This document shows, in pieces, positions 35,394 through 44,623 of a stretch of DNA of 64,000 nucleotides. The notes beneath the pieces were generated by a model. The model saw only the letters and a program-made list of their open reading frames with translations. It did not search any database and had not been told where the DNA came from. The stretch spans positions 496,001-560,000 of the forward strand of contig NZ_JACXAB010000001.1 of the NCBI RefSeq assembly GCF_014699075.1, written 5' to 3'. Source of the stretch: Microvirga sp. GTDB taxonomy: Bacteria; Pseudomonadota; Alphaproteobacteria; Rhizobiales; Beijerinckiaceae. Made by a program: the position numbers and the translations under genes. The stretch's first letter is position 1; every line of letters begins with the position of its first letter.

Positions 35394-36938
35394 TCAGAAG
35401 AGGGTTTCGTGCGGATGCGCCACATGTTCCTGGAAGATCGCCCCGGTGGCAGGCTCGACCTCCTTGAGCACAACCGCATAGCCCCAGAGATTAGCCACCA
35501 TCTGTAGCACCCTCTGAGCGTCGTCCTTATGGAGCAGGGTCCGATTGAGCACATGGTGGTGAAGGATCAGGCGCCGGTCGCCGGCGAGATCGACGTCGAT
35601 CACCTGGATGTCGGGATCGCTCCAGCCGACATCGTAGTGGCGCGACAGGGAGCGGCGCAGCCGGCGATAACCCCGCTCGTCATGAATGGCCTCGATCCTG
35701 AGCTCGGGCTGGTCAGGATCGTCCACCAGATGGAACATGCGCCACTGGCGCATCAGGTGCGGACTCAGGTACTGTGAGATGAAGCTCTCGTCGCGGTAGT
35801 TCGCCCACACATCGCGCAGGACCGCCATGGCGTCGCCGCTGCCGGCGATCTCGGGGAACCACTCCCGGTCCTCGGCCGTAGGCTTGGTGCAGATGCGCTC
35901 GATGTCCTGCATCATGCCGAACCCGAGGGCATACGGATTGATGCCGCCGTAATGCGGGTCGTCATACTCCGGCTGGCGCGTGACATTTGTGTGCGACTGC
36001 AGGAATTCGAGGAAGGCTCCGTCGCTGATCTGCCCCGTCTCGTGCAGGCGGGTCATGATGCGGTAATGGCAGTAGGTGGCGCAGCCCTCGTTCATCACCT
36101 TGGTCTGCCGCTGCGGATAGAAATACTGCGCGATCTGGCGGATGATGCGCAGGATCTCCCGCTGCCAAGGCTGAAGACGGGGCGCGGACTTTTCGAGGAA
36201 GTACAGGAGATTTTCCTGCGGGAGCTCCAGGAGGGCACGGCGGCGCTCGTCGCTCAGTTGCGGCTTTGCGGCAGCACCCTTTGTGGGCACCGTGCGCCAG
36301 AGGTCGTTGAAGGTCTGCTCCAAATGGAGATGCCGTTCCTTCTCCCGCCGCTCCTCAGAGCGCAAATCTGGACGCTTCTTGCGCGGATAGCGATGGACGC
36401 CATGGGACATCAGCGCATGAGCGGCATCGAGCACCCGCTCCACGGCGGCATGGCCGTAACGCTCCTCGCAACGGGTGATGTATCCCTTCGCGAATTCGAG
36501 ATAGTCCAGGATCCCGTCCGCATCCGTCCATTCCTGGAAGAGATAGTTGTTCTTGAAGAAATGGTTGTGCCCGAAAGCCGCGTGGGCGATCACGAGCGTC
36601 TGCATCGTGGCCGAGTTCTCTTCCATGATGTAGGAGATGCACGGGTTCGAATTGATCACGATCTCATAGGCAAGGCCCATAAAGCCCTGGCGATAGCTTG
36701 CCTCATGGAGCGCGAAGCGCTTGCCGAAGGACCAGTGCTTGTAGAACAGCGGCATGCCGATGGATGCATAGGCATCGAGCATCTGCTCGGCGGTGATGAC
36801 CTCGATCTGGTTCGGGTAGACATTGAGCCCCATCTCCCCGACGCCGATGGTCTCGATAGCATCGTGGATGCGCTGGATCAGGCTGAAATCCCAGTCGGCG
36901 CCCTGGAACAGAAGATTGTCGCGCTCCAACAGGCTCAT
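35394..36938 (-). CDS. SpoVR family protein (YcgB-like)
   Basis: A 514-residue cytoplasmic protein of the SpoVR/YcgB family, whose biochemical role is unknown but which is always linked to PrkA and YeaH. Family marks are IGVGEMGLNVYPNQIEVIT near 32, KHWSFGKRFALHEASYRQG near 67, EENSATMQTLVIAHAAFGHN near 105 (metal-ligand-like His/Glu) and QTKVMNEGCATYCHYRIMTR near 280. The length is typical. It overlaps the YeaH gene by ATGA and is the last gene of the three-gene operon. Confidence 0.95.
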   Translation of the reverse strand: MSLLERDNLLFQGADWDFSLIQRIHDAIETIGVGEMGLNVYPNQIEVITAEQMLDAYASIGMPLFYKHWSFGKRFALHEASYRQGFMGLAYEIVINSNPCISYIMEENSATMQTLVIAHAAFGHNHFFKNNYLFQEWTDADGILDYLEFAKGYITRCEERYGHAAVERVLDAAHALMSHGVHRYPRKKRPDLRSEERREKERHLHLEQTFNDLWRTVPTKGAAAKPQLSDERRRALLELPQENLLYFLEKSAPRLQPWQREILRIIRQIAQYFYPQRQTKVMNEGCATYCHYRIMTRLHETGQISDGAFLEFLQSHTNVTRQPEYDDPHYGGINPYALGFGMMQDIERICTKPTAEDREWFPEIAGSGDAMAVLRDVWANYRDESFISQYLSPHLMRQWRMFHLVDDPDQPELRIEAIHDERGYRRLRRSLSRHYDVGWSDPDIQVIDVDLAGDRRLILHHHVLNRTLLHKDDAQRVLQMVANLWGYAVVLKEVEPATGAIFQEHVAHPHETLF

Positions 36939-38242
36939 GGCACCCTGGCTCCTGCCTCCGCGTCACGCCGGCGGAAGAGTTCGCGGAAAACGGGATAGAT
37001 CTCGCGGCGATGGTTGACCTTGCGCATGGCAAGGTTGGCGCCCTGCTCCTGCAGCGTCTCGTAGGTTTGCCACAGTGACGTCTTGTGGTTGATGAAGCCG
37101 GTCTGCATCCGGTCGCTGTCGCTGCCGACCTCCAGATAGGCGTAGTACTGGCAGACGGGCAGGATGACGTCCCGCAGCAAGGCCGCGCTGGTGCTGCCGT
37201 CGTTGGGGGAGTTGTCGCCGTCGGAGGCCTGGGCCGCGTAGATGTTCCAGCTGTCCGGCGAGTAGCGCTCCTCCACGATCCGCTGCATTTCGCGTAACGC
37301 CGAGGACACCACCGTGCCGCCGGTCTCGGGGCTGTTGAAGAAGGTTTCCTCATCCACCTCCTTCGCTTCGTGGGTGTGGCGGATGAACACGATCTCCACA
37401 TGCTTGTAGCGGCGCGTCAGGAAGATGTAGAGCAGCATGTAAAACCGCTTGGCGAGATCCTTCATGTGCTCCGTCATGGAGCCCGACACGTCCATGAGGC
37501 AGAACATCACCGCTTGCGCAACGGGCCGGGAAACCGGCTCGAAGCGGCGATAGCGCAGATCGAGCGGGTCGATATAAGGGAAGCGCTTGGTGCGCAGCTT
37601 CAGCTGCTCAAGCTCCTGCCGCAGCGCGGTGAGATGATCGGACGGGCCTTCCTGCTGCTCAAGCCGCTCGATCTCTTGCTCAAGGCGCAACAAATCCTCG
37701 GGCTTGGGGCGCCGCATGGCAATGCGGCGCGACAGGGCGTTCCGCATGGAGCGCAGCAGAGCCAGGTTCACCGGGGATCCGGTGACCGTGTATCCGGCCC
37801 TCCGCATGCCTTGCGTTTCGACCGTTGCAACCCGCCGCTTGGCAAGGTCGGGGAGTTCGAGATCATCGAGAAACAGGTCGAGGAACTCGTCGCGGGTCAA
37901 GGCGAAGCGGAAATCGTCCTCACCCTCGCCATTATCACCGCCGGCCGAGCTGCCGCCACCGCCACCGGGCGGGCGGTCGATCGTATCACCTTCGATGAAG
38001 CGCTTGTTGCCGGGCAGGATGTGATCGTTCACGCCACCTTCGCCGGAGCGCCGGAAACTGGGCTCGCGAACACCATCGGCTGGGATCGTGACTTCCCCTC
38101 CCCGTTCGAGATCGGTGATGTCCCGGTCTCCCGCGGTCTGGCGCACGGCCCTCTGAATCTGCGCCTTGGCGCGGCGAAGGAAGCGTTGGCGGTTCGCCAG
38201 ACTCTTGCCCCCTGGGTTGAGGCGCCGGTCGATGATGTACAT
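36935..38242 (-). CDS. YeaH/YhbH family protein (DUF444)
   Basis: A 435-residue protein of the DUF444 family. The N-terminal third is basic and Gly-rich (a PPGGGGGSSAGG stretch). A von Willebrand A-like region follows, with the metal-binding D-x-S-x-S in MFCLMDVSGSMTEHMKDLAK near 260 and TGGTVVSSALREM near 330. The ATG at 38242 (MYIIDRRLNPGGKSL) matches the family start; the frame extends to a GTG at 38302 without family support. It sits between PrkA and SpoVR, as in E. coli yeaG-yeaH, and probably works with the kinase in starvation or stress. Confidence 0.94.
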   Translation of the reverse strand: MYIIDRRLNPGGKSLANRQRFLRRAKAQIQRAVRQTAGDRDITDLERGGEVTIPADGVREPSFRRSGEGGVNDHILPGNKRFIEGDTIDRPPGGGGGSSAGGDNGEGEDDFRFALTRDEFLDLFLDDLELPDLAKRRVATVETQGMRRAGYTVTGSPVNLALLRSMRNALSRRIAMRRPKPEDLLRLEQEIERLEQQEGPSDHLTALRQELEQLKLRTKRFPYIDPLDLRYRRFEPVSRPVAQAVMFCLMDVSGSMTEHMKDLAKRFYMLLYIFLTRRYKHVEIVFIRHTHEAKEVDEETFFNSPETGGTVVSSALREMQRIVEERYSPDSWNIYAAQASDGDNSPNDGSTSAALLRDVILPVCQYYAYLEVGSDSDRMQTGFINHKTSLWQTYETLQEQGANLAMRKVNHRREIYPVFRELFRRRDAEAGARVP

Positions 38243-38271
38243 AGGAACGCCTGATCTGCCTCCGCTTTCTG

Positions 38272-40218
38272 TCAGCCCGCCTGCTTCACCCGCATGTACC
38301 ACTCCACGAGACGCCGGACCTGACGCTCGGTGTAGCCACGCTCCATCATCCTTGCCACGAACTCCCCGTGCTTCTTCTCCGTCTCGCCATCCTTCTTGGA
38401 CCCGAAGCTGATTACCGGCAGGAGTTCCTCCACCTGGGAGAACATCCGGCGTTCGATCACGTCGCGGATTTTCTCGTAACTGGTCCAGGAGGGGTTTCGG
38501 CCGTTGTTGCCGGCCCGCGCCCGGAGCGAGAACTTCACCACCTCGTTGCGGAAGTCCTTCGGATTGGCGATGCCTGCCGGCTTCTCGACCTTGGTCAGCT
38601 CCTGGTTCAGGAGCTCACGGTTGAGAAGCTGGCCAGTATCAGGATCCTTGAAGTCCTGGTCCTCAATCCATGCATCCGCATAGGACACGTAGCGGTCGAA
38701 CAGGTTCTGGCCGTAATCGTGGTAGGATTCGAGATAGGCCTTCTGGATTTCGTGGCCGATAAAGTCGGCATAGCGAGGCGCAAGCTCCGCCTTGATGAAC
38801 TCCAGATAGCGCCGCTCCACATCTTGCGGCAGCTGCTCGCGCCGCAAGGATTGTTCGAGCACGTACATCAGGTGCACCGGATCGGCCGCAACCTCGATGG
38901 TGTCATGGTTGAAGGTGGCAGACAGAACCTTGAAGGCGAAGCGGGTCGAGATCCCGTCCATGCCCTCGTCGACACCGGCCGAGTCCTTGTACTCCTGCAG
39001 GCTGCGGGCGCGCGGATCGACCTCGCGCAGGCTCTCGCCGTCATAAACCCGCATCTTCGAGTAGAAGTTGGAGTTCTCGTGCGCCCGCAGACGCGACAGT
39101 ACGGAGAACCGCGCCAGCATCTCCAGGGTGGCCGGCGCACAGGGAGCGCCCGCAAGTTCCGACCCGCGGATCAGCTTGTCGTAGATCTTCTGCTCCTCCG
39201 TGACCCGCAGGCAATAGGGCACCTTGATCACGTAGATGCGGTCGATGAACGCCTCGTTGTTCTTGTTGGTGCGGAAAGTCTGCCATTCCGCCTCGTTCGA
39301 GTGGGCCAGGATGATGCCCGTGAACGGAATGGAGCCGATATTCTCCGTGCCGACATAATTCCCCTCCTGCGTGGCGGTGAGCAGGGGGTGAAGCATCTTG
39401 ATCGGCGCCTTGAACATCTCGACGAATTCGAGGATGCCCTGGTTCGCCCGGTTGAGGCCGCCGGAATAGCTGTAGGCGTCAGGATCGTTCTGGGAGAGCG
39501 TCTCGAGCTTCCGGATATCGACCTTTCCGACCAGGGACGAGATATCCTGATTGTTCTCGTCACCCGGTTCCGTCTTGGCGACACCGATCTGCCGCATCCG
39601 GGACGGGTTGATCTTGACCACCCGGAACTTGGAGATGTCGCCCTTGAACTCGTCCAGGCGCTTGATGGCCCAAGGGCTGAGCAGGTTCGTCAGTCGCCGC
39701 CGGGGGATGCCGTAGCGCTCCTCTAGCGCATCTCCCATCTGCTCCGGATCGAACAGTGCGAGCGGGCTCTCGAAGACCGGGCTGATCTCGTCGCCGGCCT
39801 TCAGAATATAGATGGGGTTGACCTCCATCAGGGCCTTGAGCCGCTCGGCCAGGGAGGACTTGCCGCCGCCGACCGGGCCCAGCAGGTAGAGGATCTGCTT
39901 GCGCTCTTCCAGCCCTTGGGCCGCGTGACGGAAGAAGCTGACGATCATTTCGATCGTCTCTTCCATGCCGTAGAATTCGGAAAAAGCCGGGTAGACCCGG
40001 ATGGTGCGGTTCATGAAGATGCGGCCGAGCCGCGTATCCTTCGAGGTATCGACGAGCTGAGGCTCGCCGATGGCCGCCAGGATGCGCTCTGGAGCGCTTG
40101 CATACATCATGGGATCGGTGCGGCACCCTTCCAGGTATTCCGCCAGGGACATCTCCGCCTCGCGGCGGGTCTCATAGGCCTTCAAGAAACTCGAGAACAG
40201 GTCGTCGGAATGAAGCAT
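38272..40218 (-). CDS. prkA: PrkA family serine protein kinase (YeaG-like)
   Basis: A 648-residue kinase/AAA+ protein. The AAA part has Walker A LGPVGGGKSSLAERL near 113 and the region IPFTGIILAHSNEAEW near 300. The PrkA C-terminal domain follows from about residue 380 to the end. The enzyme phosphorylates serine of target proteins in starvation and stationary phase. The ATG at 40218 (MLHSDDLFSSFL) is preferred to the TTG at 40236. The YeaH gene lies 29 bases downstream. This gene order is one of the best-conserved stress operons in proteobacteria. I found no EcfG or sigma-54 site upstream. Confidence 0.95.
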   Translation of the reverse strand: MLHSDDLFSSFLKAYETRREAEMSLAEYLEGCRTDPMMYASAPERILAAIGEPQLVDTSKDTRLGRIFMNRTIRVYPAFSEFYGMEETIEMIVSFFRHAAQGLEERKQILYLLGPVGGGKSSLAERLKALMEVNPIYILKAGDEISPVFESPLALFDPEQMGDALEERYGIPRRRLTNLLSPWAIKRLDEFKGDISKFRVVKINPSRMRQIGVAKTEPGDENNQDISSLVGKVDIRKLETLSQNDPDAYSYSGGLNRANQGILEFVEMFKAPIKMLHPLLTATQEGNYVGTENIGSIPFTGIILAHSNEAEWQTFRTNKNNEAFIDRIYVIKVPYCLRVTEEQKIYDKLIRGSELAGAPCAPATLEMLARFSVLSRLRAHENSNFYSKMRVYDGESLREVDPRARSLQEYKDSAGVDEGMDGISTRFAFKVLSATFNHDTIEVAADPVHLMYVLEQSLRREQLPQDVERRYLEFIKAELAPRYADFIGHEIQKAYLESYHDYGQNLFDRYVSYADAWIEDQDFKDPDTGQLLNRELLNQELTKVEKPAGIANPKDFRNEVVKFSLRARAGNNGRNPSWTSYEKIRDVIERRMFSQVEELLPVISFGSKKDGETEKKHGEFVARMMERGYTERQVRRLVEWYMRVKQAG

Positions 40219-40763
40219 GGCGCCACCGAAATCCAATCCCTCTCAGAGACAACTATTGTGCACCGCTAAGGTTGCCCAGACCATGCGATACTGTGATGCG
40301 GCCAAATGGTGCGGCATAGCCCTTTCGTTGTGGCGGCTGATGAACAAGTCGCAGCAGATCGGGCATTCCTCGGGTCCGTCTATGCGACTTGGAATTTCGC
40401 CCGCCCTGACAAACAGCGTCGCGGATTGCGGGCGGGACGGCAAGTTAAAGTTTCTCATCAGCAGCCCATTTTGGTGTGCCGCATTGCCGCCCGTAAAATC
40501 ATGAACTCACGTTTCCTCGAGCAAGCACAAGCTCTTATCTAAGATGTGGAGAGAGCCAGCGAAGAAGCCAGACACAAGCGATTCAATTGCCCGTGACCAT
40601 GTGGAAAAGGCTGGTTCCGCTGCAATGCAGCAAAAGCGTCGTCTCCAATCGGACAAACTTCGCTCGCCTCCATTGACGGCGGGTCGATCGAACCTATCGT
40701 CTGTAGCGCTTGAATAGCCAGCGGGCTTACCCCTTCAGCTCGCTCCATCCGGAGAACTTTCCT
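40219..40763. other. Divergent intergenic region between prkA and an alcohol dehydrogenase gene
   Basis: This 545-base gap must contain the promoters of both divergent genes. I found no EcfG-type, sigma-54-type or clear sigma-70 site and no small gene with a good ribosome-binding site. Several short frames cross it, but they have no coding character that I can defend. Confidence 0.4.
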
Positions 40764-41828
40764 GTGATCAAAGCTTTCGGCTACGCTGCCCAGGATGCGT
40801 CCACGCTACTTTCCCCCTTTAGCTTCGAGCGCCGGGAGCCGGGTGAGCGCGACCTTCAGATCGACATCCTCTTTTGCGGCGTCTGCCATTCCGACCTGCA
40901 TACAGTCAGGGAGGAATGGGGTGGCACGCTCTATCCCTGCGTTCCAGGTCACGAAATCGTGGGCCGTGTCGCCCGTGTCGGCTCAGGGGTGCAGAAGTTC
41001 AAGGCAGGCGATATTGTCGGCGTCGGTTGCATGGTCGACTCCTGCCGCACCTGCCGTTCGTGCCGCGAGGGACTGGAGCAATACTGCGAGGTTGGCTTCA
41101 CCGGCACCTATAACGGGCCGGAACAGGGGACCGGCGCCAATACCTATGGCGGCTATTCCGACTCTGTCGTCGTCGATGAGAGCTTTGTCCTGCGCGTGCC
41201 GGAGGGTCTCGATCCGGCGGCTGCGGCGCCTCTCCTGTGCGCCGGCATCACCACGTTCTCGCCCCTGCGCCGCTGGCGCGTTCAGGCCGGACAGAAGGTG
41301 GGTGTGGTGGGCCTCGGCGGCCTTGGCCACATGGCCGTAAAGCTCGCTCGGGCCATGGGCGCGCATGTGGTGCTCTTCACCACGTCTCCCAACAAACGCG
41401 AGGATGCCTTGAAGCTGGGCGCCCACGAAGTGGTCGTCTCCAAGGACCGTGACGCCATGAAGGCGCACCGCAACAGCTTCGACTTCATCCTCGACACGGT
41501 CGCGGCCCCGCACGATCTCGACAGCTATCTCGTGCTGCTCGCGCGTGACGGCGCCATGGTGCTCGTGGGCGCGCCAGCCGAGCCGCATCCGGCCACCACG
41601 GTGTTCAACCTGATCATGAAGCGGCGCCAGCTCGCCGGCTCTCTGATCGGCGGGATCGCGGAGACGCAGGAAATGCTCGACTTCTGCGCCCAGCACGGGA
41701 TCACCGCCGAGATTGAGATCATCCCGATCCAAAAGATCAACGAGGCCTATGAGCGGATGCTGAAGAGCGACGTCAAATACCGCTTCGTGATCGACATGGC
41801 CTCGCTGAAGCAGGAGGCCGCCGCTTAA
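40764..41828 (+). CDS. NAD(P)-dependent zinc alcohol dehydrogenase (YahK/CAD type)
   Basis: A 354-residue medium-chain dehydrogenase that reduces aldehydes, most likely with NADPH. Catalytic zinc ligands are in CGVCHSDLHT and PCVPGHEIVGRV. The structural zinc lobe is intact (C-M-V-D-S-C-R-T-C-R-S-C, then EQYC). The nucleotide motif is VGVVGLGGLGHMAVKLARAMG. The GTG at 40764 is chosen because GGAGAA lies eight bases before it and MIKAFGYAAQDA is the standard start of this subfamily; a TTG 54 bases upstream has no such support. The next gene is 20 bases downstream, so they may be co-transcribed. Confidence 0.93.
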   Translation: MIKAFGYAAQDASTLLSPFSFERREPGERDLQIDILFCGVCHSDLHTVREEWGGTLYPCVPGHEIVGRVARVGSGVQKFKAGDIVGVGCMVDSCRTCRSCREGLEQYCEVGFTGTYNGPEQGTGANTYGGYSDSVVVDESFVLRVPEGLDPAAAAPLLCAGITTFSPLRRWRVQAGQKVGVVGLGGLGHMAVKLARAMGAHVVLFTTSPNKREDALKLGAHEVVVSKDRDAMKAHRNSFDFILDTVAAPHDLDSYLVLLARDGAMVLVGAPAEPHPATTVFNLIMKRRQLAGSLIGGIAETQEMLDFCAQHGITAEIEIIPIQKINEAYERMLKSDVKYRFVIDMASLKQEAAA

Positions 41829-41848
41829 AGCCCGGCAGGCAGCCTCCG

Positions 41849-43648
41849 ATGCTGGTCTACGGCGATATCGAGAGGACCGAGACGGTTGGAGCCAAGCAGG
41901 CCTTCGTCACGAACCTCCTATCGGAGGCCTTCACCATGCCGCCCGGCATCGCGCGGCATGGGGTTCTCGTCACCGCGTTCATCGGCGCGAGCGAACTCGT
42001 CCAAGGCCTCATCGATGCGGAGTTTCACGAACGCGGCTTCGACGCCCGCAGCGCGGACCACGCGGCAGGGATGGAATGCCTTTCCATCCTCGCCCAAGCC
42101 GTCAAAGAATCTTGGCGCAGCAGTTTCGGGGCGCTTTCTCCGCTGCACCCTGCCTTCTTCGAGAAGCTCCACGGATTCGATCCGTCGCGAACCATTCGGA
42201 CCAAGCAGGCGGAAGGCTATGCCTTCTATGCCCTCTACCCGGAAAGCTACCTGGAAGCAGCGAGGGCTTCGGGGTTGGGTCTGGATACCCAGGTCATTGG
42301 CATCCGCAGCATCGGAGCAGGCCTGAGCGCCCTCGTGGCGGCAGAACTGGGTGCTCCCGCTCCCATTACCCTGCGCCCCGTCGGCCACCCGTTCGGACGC
42401 GAAGTGAGGGTCGATCCAGACCTGACGAAGAGCCTTACATCTGAGAGCCGAAAAACCTTCGCGATCGTTGACGAGGGTCCAGGCCTGTCCGGCAGCTCTT
42501 TCGGGGCGGTGGCCGATTGGCTGGAGGAGGCCGGGATCTCGCGGGACCAGATCCACTTCTTCCCGAGCCATGGTGGTGCGCTCGGGCCACAGGCCAGCGT
42601 AAGGCACCAAGCACGGTGGAGCTCCGCTCCGCGCCACCTCGCCACCATGGACGACCTCCTGCTGCGCGGGGCGCCTGTTCAACACCTTGAGAGCTGGGTG
42701 GAAGACCTCCTGGGGCCTTTGGATCAACCTCTGGAGGAGATCTCGGGAGGAGCTTGGCGATCCCGGCGCTACCCGGACGAAGGCTCATGGCCATCGGCCA
42801 ACATCCAGCAGGAACGGCGCAAGTTTCTCGCGCGGGCGAACGGCACAGCGTGGCTGGTCAAATTTGCGGGTCTGGGTGAGACTGGCGCACAGAAGTTCCA
42901 GATGGCCCGCCAGCTTCACGAGGCAGGTTTCACGCCGGAACCGGCCGCCTGCCGCCACGGCTTCATCGTGGAGCGTTGGCACGAGGGTCTGGATAGCCTC
43001 GATTGCGCCCGCATCAGCCGTGAGAGCCTCGTCGATCAGGTCGGCGCCTATCTGGCCTTCCGCGCCCGGCATTTCCCGGAAGCCGAGGATCAAGGGGCCT
43101 CTCTCGACGCGCTGCGCCAGATGGCAATCTACAATACCGGCCAAGCCCTGGGAGAGGACGTTGCTGCGGCCCTGGAGCAATCCCTGGCAGACCCGAGCAT
43201 CATCGAGCACAAAGTGCGCCGGATCTGCACCGACAATCGTCTACATGCCTGGGAATGGCTCGTTTCAAGCGACAGGCTGATCAAGACGGATGCGCTCGAT
43301 CACAGCGCCGCTCACGATCTCGTCGGCCACCAGGACGTGAGCTGGGACATTGCGGGCGCGATCATCGAATTGGACCTCTCGGAAGCCGAAGCCACGCGGC
43401 TCTGTCGGATCGTCGGACAGGAGAGCGGCCGTCGGGTCGATCAAGCCCTGCTCGCCTTCATGCTGCCCTGCTATCTCGCGTTTCAGCTGGGTGCCCACCT
43501 CATGGCCGCGGGATCGTTGGGAGAAGGGCCGGAGACCATCCGTCTGCGCCAAGCGGGCGACCGCTACGGCCGCCGCATCCACGATCACGTGAACCGATCA
43601 GGCAGTCCTGAACCTTCGCAGGAACAAGAGGAAGTGCCGGCCAGTTAA
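41849..43648 (+). CDS. Unrecognised two-domain protein: phosphoribosyltransferase-like plus kinase-like
   Basis: A 599-residue soluble protein. The N-terminal half looks like a PRTase fold: VIGIRSIGAGLSALVAAELG near 150 resembles the first phosphate loop, and TFAIVDEGPGLSGSSFGAVA near 206 resembles the PRPP-binding loop. The C-terminal half resembles aminoglycoside/choline-kinase folds: TAWLVKFAGLGETGAQKF near 333, FTPEPAACRHGFIVERW near 360, then RLIKTDALDHSAAHDLVG near 476 and DVSWDIAGAIIELDL, which could carry the catalytic and metal Asp residues. I know of no characterised protein with this pairing. It lies between an alcohol dehydrogenase and a YihY protein. A pathway joining a ribosylation and a phosphorylation step is conceivable, but no substrate can be named. 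Confidence 0.7.
   Translation: MLVYGDIERTETVGAKQAFVTNLLSEAFTMPPGIARHGVLVTAFIGASELVQGLIDAEFHERGFDARSADHAAGMECLSILAQAVKESWRSSFGALSPLHPAFFEKLHGFDPSRTIRTKQAEGYAFYALYPESYLEAARASGLGLDTQVIGIRSIGAGLSALVAAELGAPAPITLRPVGHPFGREVRVDPDLTKSLTSESRKTFAIVDEGPGLSGSSFGAVADWLEEAGISRDQIHFFPSHGGALGPQASVRHQARWSSAPRHLATMDDLLLRGAPVQHLESWVEDLLGPLDQPLEEISGGAWRSRRYPDEGSWPSANIQQERRKFLARANGTAWLVKFAGLGETGAQKFQMARQLHEAGFTPEPAACRHGFIVERWHEGLDSLDCARISRESLVDQVGAYLAFRARHFPEAEDQGASLDALRQMAIYNTGQALGEDVAAALEQSLADPSIIEHKVRRICTDNRLHAWEWLVSSDRLIKTDALDHSAAHDLVGHQDVSWDIAGAIIELDLSEAEATRLCRIVGQESGRRVDQALLAFMLPCYLAFQLGAHLMAAGSLGEGPETIRLRQAGDRYGRRIHDHVNRSGSPEPSQEQEEVPAS
43621..43646 (+). promoter_or_regulatory. Near-consensus EcfG-type promoter of the second YihY gene
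   Basis: GGAAC (43621-43625) is followed after 17 bases by AGTT (43643-43646), one base from consensus. It overlaps the end of the preceding gene and would start transcription near 43653, about 55 bases before the YihY ATG. Confidence 0.35.
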
Positions 43649-43707
43649 CCGCCAAGGCAACACACTTGCGAGGCCGGACCGATCCGTCCGGCAGGATCGG
43701 TTCTTGC

Positions 43708-44595
43708 ATGCTCTCCGAAACGTGGCAGCTCTTGAAGGTGGCATTCGCAGGCTGGTGGAACGACCGCGCCATGAGTCTCGGCGCCTCCATCGCCTTCTTC
43801 ACCGTTTTCTCGCTGGCACCGATGCTGCTTGCCGCCATTGCGGTCGCGGGCCTCGCTTTCGGCCGGGAGGCGGCGCAGGGCGCCATTGTGGCCGAACTTG
43901 GCGGCATGATCGGCACCAACGAGGCCTCGGCGCTCGAGGCGATGATTGCCAGCGCCAGCAATGTCGGCTCCGGCATCGTCGGCATGACGATCGGGATCTT
44001 CACCTTTCTGCTCCTGGTGACCGGGGCCGTCGTCGAGCTCCAAGACAACCTGAACATCATCTGGAAGGCGAAACCACCGGCGAGCTATGGAGTCATGAGT
44101 TTCGTCCGTACCAGGCTGATCAGTCTCGCGCTGGTTCTGGGCATCGGCTTCCTGCTTCTCGTCTCCCTAGTCATCGATACGGGCGTGACGGCTGTCGGAT
44201 CATACCTTGAGGCGAATTTTTCAGGTGCGACGATCATCCTGCGTTTCCTCAACAGCCTTGTGGCCTTTGCCGTCGCCACGCTCCTGTTCGCGATGATCTT
44301 CAAGCTGCTGCCGTCCGTCGACCTCCAGTGGAGCGACGTCTGGACCGGCTCCCTCGTGACCGCGCTCCTGTTCACCCTCGGCAAGTTTCTGATCGGCTAC
44401 TATCTCGGCAAGAGCAACGTCGCCTCGAGCTATGGAGCCGCCGCCTCGATCATCACGATCCTGCTGTGGATCTATTATTCGTCCCTGATCCTGCTGTTCG
44501 GTGCGGAGTTCACCAAAGCCTATGCCGAGAACCGGGGCAGCCGGCAGGGTCGCAGAACCGCAGAGCCAGAAAACAGAATGGGCCAGGAAGCCTGA
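43708..44595 (+). CDS. YihY/BrkB family inner-membrane protein
   Basis: A 295-residue YihY protein with six membrane helices and no N-terminal extension, unlike the 396-residue one at 17205. Marks are WWNDRAMSLGASIAFFTVFSLAPM near 12, VVELQDNLNIIWKAKP near 115 and SIITILLWIYYSSLILLFGAEFTKAY near 250. The ATG at 43708 opens MLSETWQLLKVAF, the normal family start. A near-consensus EcfG promoter lies upstream. It is convergent with catalase. The molecular role of the family is unsettled. Confidence 0.9.
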   Translation: MLSETWQLLKVAFAGWWNDRAMSLGASIAFFTVFSLAPMLLAAIAVAGLAFGREAAQGAIVAELGGMIGTNEASALEAMIASASNVGSGIVGMTIGIFTFLLLVTGAVVELQDNLNIIWKAKPPASYGVMSFVRTRLISLALVLGIGFLLLVSLVIDTGVTAVGSYLEANFSGATIILRFLNSLVAFAVATLLFAMIFKLLPSVDLQWSDVWTGSLVTALLFTLGKFLIGYYLGKSNVASSYGAAASIITILLWIYYSSLILLFGAEFTKAYAENRGSRQGRRTAEPENRMGQEA

Positions 44596-44602
44596 CCCAT
44601 TC
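44576..44602. terminator. Probable terminator hairpin between yihY and catalase
   Basis: GAATGGG pairs with CCCATTC, with an inner CAGG/CCTG stem and a three-base loop. It overlaps the yihY stop codon and is followed by CGTCTTAGATCTTCTT, so the T-run is weak. Confidence 0.5.
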
Positions 44603-44623
44603 CGTCTTAGATCTTCTTGAGGA

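Noticed and set aside
40306..40542. A 78-codon frame in the prkA upstream gap.
   Set aside because: It has no ribosome-binding site and no coding character, and its composition resembles chance.
40219..40763. A sigma-54 promoter for prkA, expected by analogy with nitrogen-starvation control in E. coli.
   Set aside because: No GG-N10-GC type -24/-12 element was seen on the minus strand.
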